Assembly: GCF_023023025.1 (NCBI RefSeq)
Contig: NZ_CP095481.1
Span: 8,445,001 to 8,509,000, forward strand
Length of the DNA: 64,000 bases
Source: Amycolatopsis sp. WQ 127309
Lineage (GTDB): Bacteria > Actinomycetota > Actinomycetes > Mycobacteriales > Pseudonocardiaceae
Reading direction: 5' to 3'
Below the pieces are notes generated by a model. It was given only the letters and a program-made list of their open reading frames with translations, was not told where the DNA came from and did no database searches. Below are positions 17,197 to 26,227 of the stretch, piece by piece. A program made the translations under genes and the position numbers. The number at the start of each line of letters is the position of its first letter. Position 1 is the first letter of the stretch.

Positions 17197-18003
17197 ATGC
17201 CACGCGAGGGAACCGGTCCCGACTTCATCGAGGCGCTCGCCCGCGGGCTCGAGGTGATCACGGCGTTCCGCCCGCACCAGCAGGCCATGACGCTCGCCGA
17301 GGTCGCCACGGCCACGAGCCTGGCCCGCCCGACCGCCCGGCGGATCCTGCTGACCCTCGAAGAGCTCGGGTACGTCCGTTCCGACGGCCGCGGCTTCGCC
17401 CTGACGCCCCGGGTGCTCGACCTCGGCGTCGCCTACGTGCGCTCGGCGGGCCTGTGGGACGTCGCCCGCCCGCACCTGGAACGCCTGGTCGCGCGCACGG
17501 ACGAGTCGTGCTCGATCGCCCAGCTCGACGGCTCCGACATCGTCTACGTGGCGCGCGTGGCCGTGCCGAAGATCGTCGGACTCAGCGTGCAGATCGGCAC
17601 GCGGTTCCCGGCGCTGCCGACGTCGCTGGGCAAGGTGCAGCTCGCCGCCCTGCCCCTCGACGAGCTGGAGGCCGTGCTGGCCGAGCCGACCCGCTCCGGG
17701 CTGGTCGCGCGCTGGCAGCCGGACCGGGCCGAGCGCGACGCCGAGCTGCGCGAGGTCCGGGCCCGCGGCTGGGCGCTCACCGACGAGCAGCTCACGCTGG
17801 GCATCCGCTCGGTCGCCGCGCCGCTGCGGGACGGCGCCGGCCGGGTGATCGCCGGCGTCAACGTCAACTGCCACGCCGCCGAGACGTCCGTCGAGCGGCT
17901 GCTGGAGCACCACCTGCCGCTGCTGCTGCAGACCGCCGGGGACATCAGCGCCGACTTCGCCCGGCTCGCCGACGTCCCGCACGTGACGGTCCCGGCGTCT
18001 TGA
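17197..18003 (+). CDS. IclR family transcriptional regulator (PcaR/PobR type)
   Basis: A 268-residue protein with an N-terminal winged helix (TLAEVATATSLARPTARRIL) and a C-terminal IclR effector domain (SCSIAQLDGSDIVYVARV, RFPALPTSLGKVQLA, LGIRSVAAPLRD, GVNVNCHA). It is closest in pattern to the PcaR/PobR/PcaU group, which senses aromatic acids or ring-cleavage products. ATG 17197 follows a strong GAGGGAGG site. The genes on both sides concern hydrolysis and aromatic ring cleavage, and related CGGAC/GTCCG dyads lie in both flanking gaps, supporting local control. Confidence 0.92.
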   Translation: MPREGTGPDFIEALARGLEVITAFRPHQQAMTLAEVATATSLARPTARRILLTLEELGYVRSDGRGFALTPRVLDLGVAYVRSAGLWDVARPHLERLVARTDESCSIAQLDGSDIVYVARVAVPKIVGLSVQIGTRFPALPTSLGKVQLAALPLDELEAVLAEPTRSGLVARWQPDRAERDAELREVRARGWALTDEQLTLGIRSVAAPLRDGAGRVIAGVNVNCHAAETSVERLLEHHLPLLLQTAGDISADFARLADVPHVTVPAS

Positions 18004-18031
18004 CCGCCGTGAGCCACTCCCCCAAACTGAG

Positions 18032-18055
18032 CGGACATACGTCCGACTGACGGAC
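18032..18055. promoter_or_regulatory. Candidate IclR operator CGGAC-ATAC-GTCCG with extra half site
   Basis: A perfect 5-base dyad (18032-18045) is followed by a third CGGAC at 18051-18055, upstream of the CoA-transferase gene. It resembles the dyad at 17086-17098. Likely bound by the adjacent IclR protein; not proven. Confidence 0.5.
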
Positions 18056-18072
18056 ACGAAGGTGAGGTTCGG

Positions 18073-19242
18073 GTGGACAACAGCGCCGCCGGTCCGTTGA
18101 CCGGGCTGCTGGTCGCGGACTTCTCCCGGGTGCTCGCCGGGCCGTACGCCACGATGCTGCTGGCCGACCTGGGCGCCGAGGTCGTCAAGGTCGAAGGCCC
18201 GCAGGGTGACGAGACCCGCACGTGGATGCCGCCGGTCCGCGGCGACGTCTCCACCTACTACCTCGGCATCAACCGCGGGAAGCGCTCCATCGCCCTGGAC
18301 CTGCGCGACGAGGCCGACGCCGTGCTCGCCCGCGAGCTGGCGGCCCGCGCGGACATCCTGATCGAGAACTTCAAGCCGGGCGGGCTGGCCAAGTACGGCC
18401 TCGACTACGCCAGCGTGCGGGCCGCCAACCCGGGATCGGTGTACGCGTCGATCAGCGGGTTCGGCTCGGGCGAGGGCCGGCACGTGCCCGGGTACGACCT
18501 GATGGTGCAGGCGATCTCCGGGCTGATGAGCCTCACCGGCGACCCGGACGGCCCGCCCTACCGCGCCGGGATCTCGGTGTTCGACGTGATGGCCGGCAAC
18601 CACGCCGTCATCGGCATCCTGGCCGCGCTGCGCCACCGCGACGCGACCGGCGAAGGCCAGCACGTCGAGGTCAACCTGCTGTCCTCGGCGCTGACCGGGC
18701 TGGTCAACCACAGTTCCGCCTACGCCGCCGGGGGTGTGGTGCCGTACCGGATGGGCAACGCCCACCCGAGCGTCTTCCCGTACGAGCCGCTGCCCACCGC
18801 GGACAACGACCTGATCGTCGCCGCGGCCAACGACGGCCAGTTCCGCCGGCTCTGCGAAGTCCTGGACCTGCCCGACGTCCCGGACGACCCGCGCTTCGCC
18901 CGCAACGCCGACCGCACGAAGAACCGCGAGGAGCTCCGGCCGGTGCTCATCGAGCGGCTCGCCACCCGCGGCGCGGTCGAGTGGTTCGAGGCGCTGACGA
19001 AGGTCGGCGTGCCGTGCGGGCCGATCAACACCATCGACGGCGGTTTCGCGATGGCCGAACGCTTCGGGCTCGACCCGATCGTCGAGGTCGGCGAGGGTGA
19101 CCGCGCGGTGCCGACCACCCGCCACCCCATCCGCTTCTCCGCCACCCCCGCCGCCTACCGGCTGCCGCCGCCGGAGCTGGACGAGCACGGCGCCGAGCTG
19201 CGCGCGTGGCTGACCACTCCCGAGGAGGGCGACGATGGCTGA
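18073..19242 (+). CDS. CaiB/BaiF family III CoA-transferase
   Basis: A 389-residue family III CoA-transferase. It shows the N-terminal LVADFSRVLAGPYATMLLADLGAEVVKVE (seen in two parts), RGKRSIALDL-type turn (NRGKRSIALDL), and GYDLMVQAISGLM with the catalytic aspartate that forms an acyl anhydride. These enzymes move CoA between organic acids without ATP. The GTG start at 18073 is preceded by GAGGTTCGG. It overlaps the next gene by 8 bases. In this operon it probably activates an organic acid that the following citrate-synthase-like lyase then cleaves; the specific acid is unknown. Confidence 0.9.
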   Translation: MDNSAAGPLTGLLVADFSRVLAGPYATMLLADLGAEVVKVEGPQGDETRTWMPPVRGDVSTYYLGINRGKRSIALDLRDEADAVLARELAARADILIENFKPGGLAKYGLDYASVRAANPGSVYASISGFGSGEGRHVPGYDLMVQAISGLMSLTGDPDGPPYRAGISVFDVMAGNHAVIGILAALRHRDATGEGQHVEVNLLSSALTGLVNHSSAYAAGGVVPYRMGNAHPSVFPYEPLPTADNDLIVAAANDGQFRRLCEVLDLPDVPDDPRFARNADRTKNREELRPVLIERLATRGAVEWFEALTKVGVPCGPINTIDGGFAMAERFGLDPIVEVGEGDRAVPTTRHPIRFSATPAAYRLPPPELDEHGAELRAWLTTPEEGDDG

Positions 19243-20032
19243 CAAACCGGAGTACGAGACGGCGCTCGGCGCGTCGAGCCGCGACAAGATCACCCTGCTC
19301 GGCCAGGACCTCGCCCAGGACGTGATGGGCGAGGTCGGCTTCGGCGAGCTGGCGTTCTGGCTCGCCACCCAACGACGTCCGAGCAAGGGCGAGACGCGGG
19401 TCTTCGAGGCGGTCCTGGCCGCGCTCGCCGACCACGGCTTCACCCCGACCGCGATCGTCACCCGGCTGACCTACCTCTCGGCCCCCGACTCGGTCCAGGG
19501 CGCGCTCGCCGCGGGCCTGCTCGGCGGCGGGTCGCGCTTCCTCGGCGTCACCGAGGACTGCGGCCGGTTCCTGCACGACGTCCTCGGCACCGTCGAGGAC
19601 CAGCCCACCGACGAGGCCGGGTGGGACGCGCTCGCGTCGACGACCGTCGAAAGCGTGCGCGCCCAACGGAAGTTCGTCCCCGGGCTCGGGCACCACGTGC
19701 ACAAGGACGGCGACCCGCGCACCGCGCGGCTGTTCGAGATCGCCGCCGAAGAGGGCCTGCGCGGCCCGCACCTGGAGCTGTTCGCGGCGATCGGCCGGGT
19801 GCACCCGCAGGTGCTGGGCAAGACGCTGCCGCTCAACGGCGCGGGCGTCTGCGGCGCGGCCCTGGCCGACTTGGGGCTGCCGCTGGAGCTGCTGCGCGGG
19901 TTCGCGTTGCTGGCCCGCACGGCCGGGTTGATCGGGCAGCTCGCCGAGGAGTTGCGCCATCCCGTCGCGAACGACATCTTCCTGTCGGTGGACCTGAACA
20001 ACCGGTCCGTCGCCCCGGATCCGGAAGTCTGA
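19235..20032 (+). CDS. Citryl-CoA lyase / citrate-synthase-like protein
   Basis: A 265-residue protein with a reduced citrate synthase fold. The signature GLGHHVHKDGDPRTARLF matches the family GfGHpvyk-DPRa block that carries the CoA/substrate histidine, and GLLGGGSRFLGV and ALADLGLP match the other conserved turns. It is much shorter than true citrate synthases (about 370-430 residues) and agrees with stand-alone citryl-CoA-lyase-like proteins. ATG 19235 has a GAGGAGG site inside the previous gene. Together with the CoA-transferase it could cleave a 3-hydroxyacyl-CoA; the exact substrate is not deducible. Confidence 0.8.
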   Translation: MADKPEYETALGASSRDKITLLGQDLAQDVMGEVGFGELAFWLATQRRPSKGETRVFEAVLAALADHGFTPTAIVTRLTYLSAPDSVQGALAAGLLGGGSRFLGVTEDCGRFLHDVLGTVEDQPTDEAGWDALASTTVESVRAQRKFVPGLGHHVHKDGDPRTARLFEIAAEEGLRGPHLELFAAIGRVHPQVLGKTLPLNGAGVCGAALADLGLPLELLRGFALLARTAGLIGQLAEELRHPVANDIFLSVDLNNRSVAPDPEV

Positions 20033-20043
20033 GAGGAACGCCG

Positions 20044-20904
20044 ATGCAGCTGGTCACCGAGGACAACATCACCGAGCTCGCCGCGCGGCGCTGGTCGAGC
20101 GCGCACGACCCGCGGACCGCGGAGCTCATGTCGGCGCTCGTGCGGCACCTGCACGCCTTCGCCCGCGAAGTCCGGCTGAGCGAGACCGAGTGGATGGCCG
20201 CGATGCGGTGGCTCACCGAGACCGGGCAGATCAGCGACGAGAAGCGCGAGGAGTTCATCCTCGCCTCCGACGTGCTGGGCCTGAGCATGCTGGTCGTGCA
20301 GATGAACCACGCGTTCGACGCGAAAGCGACGCCGGCGACGGTGCTGGGCCCGTTCCACATCGACGGCTCACCGGAGAAGGAGTTCGGCGGCGACATGTCC
20401 GACGGTCTCCCGGGCGCGCCGCTCTACATCACCGGCACCGTCACCGGGCTGGACGGCTCCCCCGTCGGCGGCGCGGTCCTCGACGTCTGGCAGGCCGACG
20501 AGGAAGGCGCGTACGAGTCGCAGATCCCCGGCATCGACGAGGCCCGGCTGCGCGCGAAGTACACCACCCGCGCCGACGGGTCGTACTGCCTGCGCACGAT
20601 CGCGCCGAAGGGGTACTCGATCCCGATGGACGGCCCGGTCGGCGAGCTGATCGGCGGCACCGACATCAGCCACTACCGGCCGGCGCACGTGCACTTCCTG
20701 ATCAACGCCGCCGGGTACGAGCCGCTGATCACGCACCTGTTCCAGGAGGGCGCCGAGTACCTCGACAGCGACGTCGTGTTCGGCACCAAGCAGGAGCTGG
20801 TCGTCGCGTTCGAGCCGCGCGAGCCGGGCCCGACCCCGGACGGCGGGCACAGCGACGGGCCGTGGATCGAAGCCCGCTACGACTTCGTGCTGCAGCCCGC
20901 GTAG
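20044..20904 (+). CDS. Intradiol ring-cleavage dioxygenase (hydroxyquinol/catechol 1,2-dioxygenase type)
   Basis: A 286-residue non-haem Fe(III) dioxygenase. An N-terminal helical dioxygenase_N domain precedes the beta-barrel catalytic domain. Iron ligands fit the catechol 1,2-dioxygenase spacing: Tyr157 (GAYESQ), Tyr191 (KGYSIPMDGPVG), His215 and His217 (YRPAHVHF). Such enzymes cleave catechols or hydroxyquinol to muconates or maleylacetate. ATG 20044 follows GAGAGGAACG. It is the last gene of the IclR-linked operon, 11 bases after the lyase, and a strong hairpin follows. Sequence length favours the hydroxyquinol branch but does not settle it. Confidence 0.9.
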   Translation: MQLVTEDNITELAARRWSSAHDPRTAELMSALVRHLHAFAREVRLSETEWMAAMRWLTETGQISDEKREEFILASDVLGLSMLVVQMNHAFDAKATPATVLGPFHIDGSPEKEFGGDMSDGLPGAPLYITGTVTGLDGSPVGGAVLDVWQADEEGAYESQIPGIDEARLRAKYTTRADGSYCLRTIAPKGYSIPMDGPVGELIGGTDISHYRPAHVHFLINAAGYEPLITHLFQEGAEYLDSDVVFGTKQELVVAFEPREPGPTPDGGHSDGPWIEARYDFVLQPA

Positions 20905-20910
20905 CGATGT

Positions 20911-20959
20911 CCTGAAGGGCACCCTCATGGCTTGTACGGCCCTGAGGGTGCCCTTCAGG
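20911..20959. terminator. Bidirectional hairpin terminator with 17-base arms
   Basis: CCTGAAGGGCACCCTCA (20911-20927) pairs perfectly with TGAGGGTGCCCTTCAGG (20943-20959) around a 15-base loop. It lies exactly between the convergent dioxygenase and AhpD-like genes. There is no U tract, as is common in actinobacteria. Confidence 0.85.
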
Positions 20960-20964
20960 GCTGC

Positions 20965-21498
20965 TCAGCGCCCGTAGCCCTCGGCGGCCAGGACCTTCCC
21001 CATCTGCTCGTAGGCCGCGGGGTCTTCGGGCGCGATCGTGGCGAGCCCGTCGACGTAGCGGTTGTACATGCAGAACGCGGCCGCGATCAGCACGGTGTCG
21101 TGCAGTTCGAGGTCCGTCGCGTCCTGGGCGCGGGCCGCGGCGACGAGCTCGTCGGTGACGTTGCGGCCGGTCTCCCGCACGGCCAGCGCGATCCGCAGCA
21201 GGGCCTTGAGCTTCTCCGAGACCGGCGCGTCGTCGATCCCGGCGCACGCCGCGTCGACCACCGCGCGGCCGCCTTCGATGGTCTCGGCCGCGGTGGCGGC
21301 GTGGCTGCCGGTGCAGAAGCGGCATTCGTTGCCGTTCGACACGACCGTCGCGATCAGCTCGCGCTCGCCGACCGTCAGGCTGCTCGGCCCACGCAGGAGC
21401 GTCTGGGCCAGGAGGTTCAGCGGGACCGCGGTCTCGGGCCGGTAGGCCATCAGCGACCGGATCCCGGGCAGCTCCGGGTCGAGCGGGATGTGGGGCAT
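20965..21498 (-). CDS. AhpD-like carboxymuconolactone decarboxylase family protein
   Basis: This 177-residue protein has the AhpD signature Glu58-Cys59-x-x-Cys62-x3-His66 (ECRFCTGSH), the redox pair and proton relay of alkylhydroperoxidases, in an all-helical CMD fold. It may reduce peroxides through a thiol partner. ATG 21496-21498 has an AGGAGG-containing upstream stretch. It converges on the aromatic dioxygenase operon across the shared terminator; whether it works with that pathway is open. Confidence 0.87.
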   Translation of the reverse strand: MPHIPLDPELPGIRSLMAYRPETAVPLNLLAQTLLRGPSSLTVGERELIATVVSNGNECRFCTGSHAATAAETIEGGRAVVDAACAGIDDAPVSEKLKALLRIALAVRETGRNVTDELVAAARAQDATDLELHDTVLIAAAFCMYNRYVDGLATIAPEDPAAYEQMGKVLAAEGYGR

Positions 21499-21641
21499 GT
21501 GTGTTCCTCCTCGCGAACGGAAGATCCAGTCTTTCCGGCGATGAGGCCCGCGCCAACCTCCATTTTGCCCAGCCCCGGTACAGCCGAACGGCTCCGGTCC
21601 TCCTCGCGGGCAGGTGCGGGGAGGACCGGAGCCGCCCCTTC

Positions 21642-23384
21642 TCAGCCGAGGGTGACGTCGTCGGCGTAGACCGCCCCCTGGCCGTACCAGCCGTGGACGT
21701 AGATCGTCACCGCGCCCGACGCACCGGTCGTGAACGGCACCGACAGCTGCGTCCAGCCGCTGCTCGAGGTCCAGGTGCTGGCGGTCGCGCCGCCCCGGAC
21801 GCCGAGGTAGGCGTAGCTGCCCTGCACCCACGCCTTGAGCGTGTACGCGTGGTTCGGTGCGAGGGTGATGTTCTGCGCGGCCTCACCGGTCGACGACGCC
21901 GTGGCCGTCACCTGCAGGGCCTTGGTGCCCGAGTGCGCGGGCGAGGCGACGACCGAGTCGCCGGCACCGACCCACGGGCTCAGCGCGCCGGTCTCGAACC
22001 CGCCGTTGACGACCGAACCGGTCGGCACGGTGCCGTTGACGGTGAGGGTGAAGGTCGCGCTGTGGCTGCCGGCGGTCCCGGCGCCGGTCACGGTCAGCGG
22101 GTAGACGCCGGGGACCGCGGCCGCGGTCGTCGCGACCGACAGCGTCGCGCTGCCGCCCGCGGTGACCGAGCCGGGGCTGACCGACGCGGTGACGCCGGCG
22201 GGTGCGCCCGAGACCGAGAGGGCCACGGACTGGGCGGCGCCGGAGGTGACGGCGGTGGTGACCGTCGCCGAGGTGGAGGCGCCCGGGTTCACCGCGGCCG
22301 AGGCCGGGTTCGCGGCGAGGGAGAAGTCGTTGCCCGGCACGGTCGTGCCGCCGGTGAACGGCTCGAAGGCGTGACTGAAGAACCACTGGGACTGGCTGAT
22401 GCCGGAGCAGTTGTCCGCCGCGGCCCCGCCCGGGCAGCCGCCGTTGTCCCGCTGCAGCGCCCAGAAGGACAGCTCGTTGATGCCCTTCGAGACGGCCCAG
22501 TTGTAGACGGTGGCCGCGTCGGCGGTCGTGAACGTCTCGGCGGGGCCGAAGTCGTCGACGCCGATCATCTCGGTGATCCCGACGCTCGCCCACAGCTGCG
22601 CCTGGGTCTTGCCCGGGTAGAGCGCCGCGAGCTGGGAGACCAGGCCGGTGGCCGAGGTCTGGGTGTCGGTGGCCATCTCGTGGGCGGCGTTGTCGTAGTA
22701 GTCGAAGGTCATCATGTTGACGACGTCGACGCGGGTGCCGTTGGTGACGGCGTTGCGCAGCACGGCGAGACCGCTGTCGGCCAGGCCGCGGGTGGTCGTG
22801 GGCAGGGTGTAGGAGATCTGCAGCGGCCGGCCGGAGGCGGCGGCCCAGTCCTGGACCTTCTTGATGGCCTTGTTGCGGCGGTCGATGCCGGCTGAATTGG
22901 TGAGCGAGTTGTCCTCGATGTCCATGTCGAGGCGCGGGACGTCGTAGGTGGTGATCACCGACTCGTAGGCCGCGGCGATCGAGTCGACGTTGGTGCAGCT
23001 GTCGGCGATCTCGGTGCCGGTGTTGTCGGCGGTGTAGCCACCGAAGGACGGGATGACGTCGCCGCCGCGCGAGCGGATGGTGGTGATGTCGGAGCCGAAG
23101 GTGGCACTCGAGATCGGCATCCCGGAGTCACCGTTCCAGTAGACGGTGCACTGCCCCTTGGTGGCGGCCTGGATGAACGCCATGGTCAGGTGCTTGGCCC
23201 CGGACGCCTGGGCGAGCGCAGCCGGGCTTTCGCCGGTCCACGCCTCGAAGTAGGGGGCGAAGACGTGCGAGGGCAGCGGCGTGGCGGCCTGGGCGGTCCC
23301 GGCCGCGGCGACCAGCGAACCGGCGGAAAATGCCGCCAGGGCAAGAGAAACGGACAATCGGGAGAAAGGTCTGCGTCGACGCAC
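21642..23384 (-). CDS. Secreted GH18 chitinase with Ig-like and C-terminal carbohydrate-binding-like domains
   Basis: A 580-residue secreted protein. The N terminus MRRRRPFSRL plus a hydrophobic core and AQA-A (about residue 33) is a signal peptide. The GH18 domain (about 36-345) carries Asp153-x-Asp155-x-Glu157 (LDMDIED), the catalytic DxDxE, and MMTFDYYD. A Ser/Thr/Val-rich Ig-like region (about 350-450) and a C-terminal jelly-roll-like module beginning NGGFETGALSPW (about 455-580) follow. The enzyme should cleave chitin outside the cell. Two DasR-like sites lie upstream, agreeing with control by N-acetylglucosamine. It stands alone. Confidence 0.92.
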   Translation of the reverse strand: MRRRRPFSRLSVSLALAAFSAGSLVAAAGTAQAATPLPSHVFAPYFEAWTGESPAALAQASGAKHLTMAFIQAATKGQCTVYWNGDSGMPISSATFGSDITTIRSRGGDVIPSFGGYTADNTGTEIADSCTNVDSIAAAYESVITTYDVPRLDMDIEDNSLTNSAGIDRRNKAIKKVQDWAAASGRPLQISYTLPTTTRGLADSGLAVLRNAVTNGTRVDVVNMMTFDYYDNAAHEMATDTQTSATGLVSQLAALYPGKTQAQLWASVGITEMIGVDDFGPAETFTTADAATVYNWAVSKGINELSFWALQRDNGGCPGGAAADNCSGISQSQWFFSHAFEPFTGGTTVPGNDFSLAANPASAAVNPGASTSATVTTAVTSGAAQSVALSVSGAPAGVTASVSPGSVTAGGSATLSVATTAAAVPGVYPLTVTGAGTAGSHSATFTLTVNGTVPTGSVVNGGFETGALSPWVGAGDSVVASPAHSGTKALQVTATASSTGEAAQNITLAPNHAYTLKAWVQGSYAYLGVRGGATASTWTSSSGWTQLSVPFTTGASGAVTIYVHGWYGQGAVYADDVTLG

Positions 23385-23443
23385 GAGCGCTCCAAAGCCG
23401 GCGGGGAGCCGTGCTGCGGCGTCGCACGGCGGGAACGTCCCCA

Positions 23444-23463
23444 GGATTGGATCAGACCAATCC
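23444..23463. promoter_or_regulatory. Chitinase promoter dyad GGATTGG-ATCAGA-CCAATCC
   Basis: A perfect 7-base inverted repeat. Its right side AGACCA matches half of the DasR/chitinase box TGGTCTAGACCA, so it may be a second, degenerate site or a distinct operator in the chitinase promoter. Confidence 0.5.
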
Positions 23464-23469
23464 AGGAGT

Positions 23470-23485
23470 CAAGGTCTAGACCACT
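23470..23485. promoter_or_regulatory. DasR-responsive element (dre-like)
   Basis: GGTCTAGACCACT matches the known dre consensus A(G/C)TGGTCTAGACCA(G/C)T at 13 of 16 positions; the left outer three bases differ. It lies about 90 bases upstream of the chitinase start. DasR is the GntR-family repressor released by phosphorylated amino sugars in streptomycetes and relatives. Confidence 0.7.
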
Positions 23486-23608
23486 AAACCGGCCGGATGG
23501 CCGTACTGGTTGCACCCGCCCTTTTCGACACCTTCGACCACAGCGGGTGAGCAACGATCGTGACAAAAACGTTCCGTCTCCTGGGGTGGGCCGGTAGCGT
23601 GCGCCTCC

Positions 23609-26227
23609 ATGCGGGTGATGTGGGGGAAGATCGAACAACTCAGAGTGACCATGCCGTGGCGTGCGGCACCGAAAGCCGCGCTCACCAGCCCGCTGACGCT
23701 GATCGTGGCGGCGGTGACCTCGCTGCTGGCGTGCTTCCTCGGCACCGCCGCCGTCCTGCAGGCCTCCGCGGCCGGCGGCGCGGCCGTCACCTACCAGACC
23801 GGCATCGTCTGCCCGGACGCCTACGGCCCGGTCTTCGGCAAGGGCAACATCCCGGTCGAGACCATCCCCGCGGTCACCGCCGCCGTCCAGCGCCACGCCC
23901 CCGCCCACGGCTTCGGCACCCCGATCGTCGGCCAGTACACCAACGTCCTGCTCGGCACCCAGTTCAACGGCGACCCGCACTACAAGATCCGCCTCGGCTA
24001 CCGCGACCAGGCCGGGCTCGACCACCTCACCCTGCAGCAGGGCACCCGCGCACCCGGCCTGTGGCTCGGCAACGTCGTCGCCGACGGCGAACACATCGGC
24101 CTCGGCGCCCGCCCCAGCGTCCAGGGCACCGCGCTGCCCCCGGTCACCGGCATCTACCGCGACCTGCTCGACCCGCCGCCGCGCTGGTGGTGCTCCCAGC
24201 AGTCCGGCGCCGTCGTGGACCGCCTGGCCAACGACCCCATCGACTCGATCGTCTTCGCCACCGACCGCACGAGTTTCGACAACGCCGTCCACGCCCTCGG
24301 CCTGCCGACCATGCAGTACTTCCACATCTCGTTCTACGTCCCGCCACCCACCACCCTCAGCGGCGCCGAAGACCTCCTGCGACGCTCCCAGGACCTGGTC
24401 GCCGACGTCCGCGCGGACCTCACCGCCCAAGGCCTCGGCTCCGCCGTCGCCGCCGACGTCCCGACCTTCGAACGCTCGGTCACGATCGCCCGCCAGGCCC
24501 AGGACAACGTGTTCGTCTCGATCCTGCCGCTCGCGGTGATCAGCGTGCTCGTCGGCTGCGCGGGCCTCGGCAGCGTCGCCCTGCAGTGGTACCAGCGCCG
24601 CCACGCCCAGCTGCGCCTGCTCTCCGCCCGCGGCAGCGGCCCCGGCGCCCTCGGCTGGCTCGCCATCGCCGAACTCGGCCTGCCGATCCTGCTCGGCGGC
24701 GCCGCCGGCGCCGTCGCCGCCCGCCTCCTGCTCGGCGTCTACGGACCACCCGGCGCCCCCGACTCCGACGCCGAACTGCGCGCCGGCATCGTCGCCGCGG
24801 CCGTCCTGCTGCTCTCCATGACGCTGCTCGCCCTCGTCGTCGCCGTCCGGGCACACCGCGAGTTCGAACTCGGCCGGGTACGCCGCAAGGGCAACCGGGC
24901 ACGGCTGCTCGCCTACTTCCCGTGGGAACTCGCGACCGCGGGCATGGCCTGGCTCGGCTGGACCCGCCTGGCCGGCTACAGCACCGGCTCACGCCTCGGA
25001 AATCCATTACCCCAGGTCGACCCGCTCGCCCTGACCTACCCGGTGTTCGTCGTCCTGACCGTCGGGCTGCTGACCGCCCGGCTGGCGTGGCTCGCCCTGC
25101 ACGCCTCCCACCGCGCCCGCTTCTGGTCCCACCCCGCCCTGCAGCTGGCCATCCGCCGGCTGGCCGGCGCCCGCGCGCCGGTGACCGGCGTGCTCGTCAT
25201 CGGCACCCTCGCGATCGGCACCCTGGCCACCGGGATCGGCATCGCCGACGGCCAGGAAGACGCCCTCGCCACCAAGTCGGCGATCTTCGTCGGCAGCGAC
25301 GCCCGCCTCGACACCGACAGCCCGATCGGCATGGGCACCGTCGCCATGCCCGCCGCCCTGGCCGGCACCAGCACCATCGTCGGCGAACTCACCGGCACCG
25401 GCAGCGTCGTGCTGGTGATCGACCCCGCGACGTTCGCCAACGCCGCCGCACTCGACCGCGTCCCCGTCGACGACCTCGACGCGCTCCTGCGGAAGATCTC
25501 CCAGCCCGACCCGCACGGCACACCCGCGATCCGGGTCGGGCACCGCGCCGGCCAGTCCGCCCACCTGCCCGGCGGCCTCCCCGACGCCGTCTCCGCGGGC
25601 GACCTGCCGGTGTTCCCGATGATCGGCACCTCACCCGGCTACGTCGTGTCCCGCACCGCACTCAGCCACGCCCAGCTCGACGGAATCCCCAAGTGGAGCG
25701 TCCTGACCAAGACCGCGATGGCCGACGCCACCACCGCGCTGCGCTCGGCCGGGGTGTACATCCCCAACCGCGTCAGCCGCGAATCCGCACTGGACGGCCT
25801 CCCGTTCTTCGTCGTCTCGTGGACGTTCTCCTTCGTGGCCCTGCTCGGCGCCGTCCTCGGCCTGGTCGCGATCCTCGCACTGCTCGTCGCCGTCGAAGTC
25901 CGGCGAAGGCAGAACGCCCTCGCCGGCGCCCTCGTCCTGCGGATGGGCATGCGGCCACGGACCCTGCTCGCCAGCCACCTCATGGAACTCGGCGCCCTCA
26001 GCGGACTCGCCATCGTCGTCGGCGTGGTCTGCGGAATCTCCGTCGCGGGACTCTCCGTGCCGCGGTTCGACCCCGCGACCTTCCTCGCCCCCCGCTCCGA
26101 ACTACCCGACCCACTGCCGTTCGTCCTGACCGTGCTGGCCGTCGGCGTCCTCGTGGTCGGCCTGGCCGGCTGGATCGCGGTGCGCTCGGTGCGCACCGCC
26201 CGGACCGCGGAGCTGATCCGTGCCTGA
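23609..26227 (+). CDS. FtsX-like ABC transporter permease
   Basis: An 872-residue membrane protein with an N-terminal anchor (ALTSPLTLIVAAVTSLLACFLG), a large extracytoplasmic domain, then two FtsX-type blocks of membrane helices (about 300-430 and 725-870) separated by another extracytoplasmic segment. It has the form of a MacB/LolC-like mechanotransmission permease, not a channel. It overlaps the first ATPase gene by 8 bases. Such systems often export lipids, peptides or antibiotics or act in envelope stress; the substrate is unknown. Confidence 0.87.
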   Translation: MRVMWGKIEQLRVTMPWRAAPKAALTSPLTLIVAAVTSLLACFLGTAAVLQASAAGGAAVTYQTGIVCPDAYGPVFGKGNIPVETIPAVTAAVQRHAPAHGFGTPIVGQYTNVLLGTQFNGDPHYKIRLGYRDQAGLDHLTLQQGTRAPGLWLGNVVADGEHIGLGARPSVQGTALPPVTGIYRDLLDPPPRWWCSQQSGAVVDRLANDPIDSIVFATDRTSFDNAVHALGLPTMQYFHISFYVPPPTTLSGAEDLLRRSQDLVADVRADLTAQGLGSAVAADVPTFERSVTIARQAQDNVFVSILPLAVISVLVGCAGLGSVALQWYQRRHAQLRLLSARGSGPGALGWLAIAELGLPILLGGAAGAVAARLLLGVYGPPGAPDSDAELRAGIVAAAVLLLSMTLLALVVAVRAHREFELGRVRRKGNRARLLAYFPWELATAGMAWLGWTRLAGYSTGSRLGNPLPQVDPLALTYPVFVVLTVGLLTARLAWLALHASHRARFWSHPALQLAIRRLAGARAPVTGVLVIGTLAIGTLATGIGIADGQEDALATKSAIFVGSDARLDTDSPIGMGTVAMPAALAGTSTIVGELTGTGSVVLVIDPATFANAAALDRVPVDDLDALLRKISQPDPHGTPAIRVGHRAGQSAHLPGGLPDAVSAGDLPVFPMIGTSPGYVVSRTALSHAQLDGIPKWSVLTKTAMADATTALRSAGVYIPNRVSRESALDGLPFFVVSWTFSFVALLGAVLGLVAILALLVAVEVRRRQNALAGALVLRMGMRPRTLLASHLMELGALSGLAIVVGVVCGISVAGLSVPRFDPATFLAPRSELPDPLPFVLTVLAVGVLVVGLAGWIAVRSVRTARTAELIRA

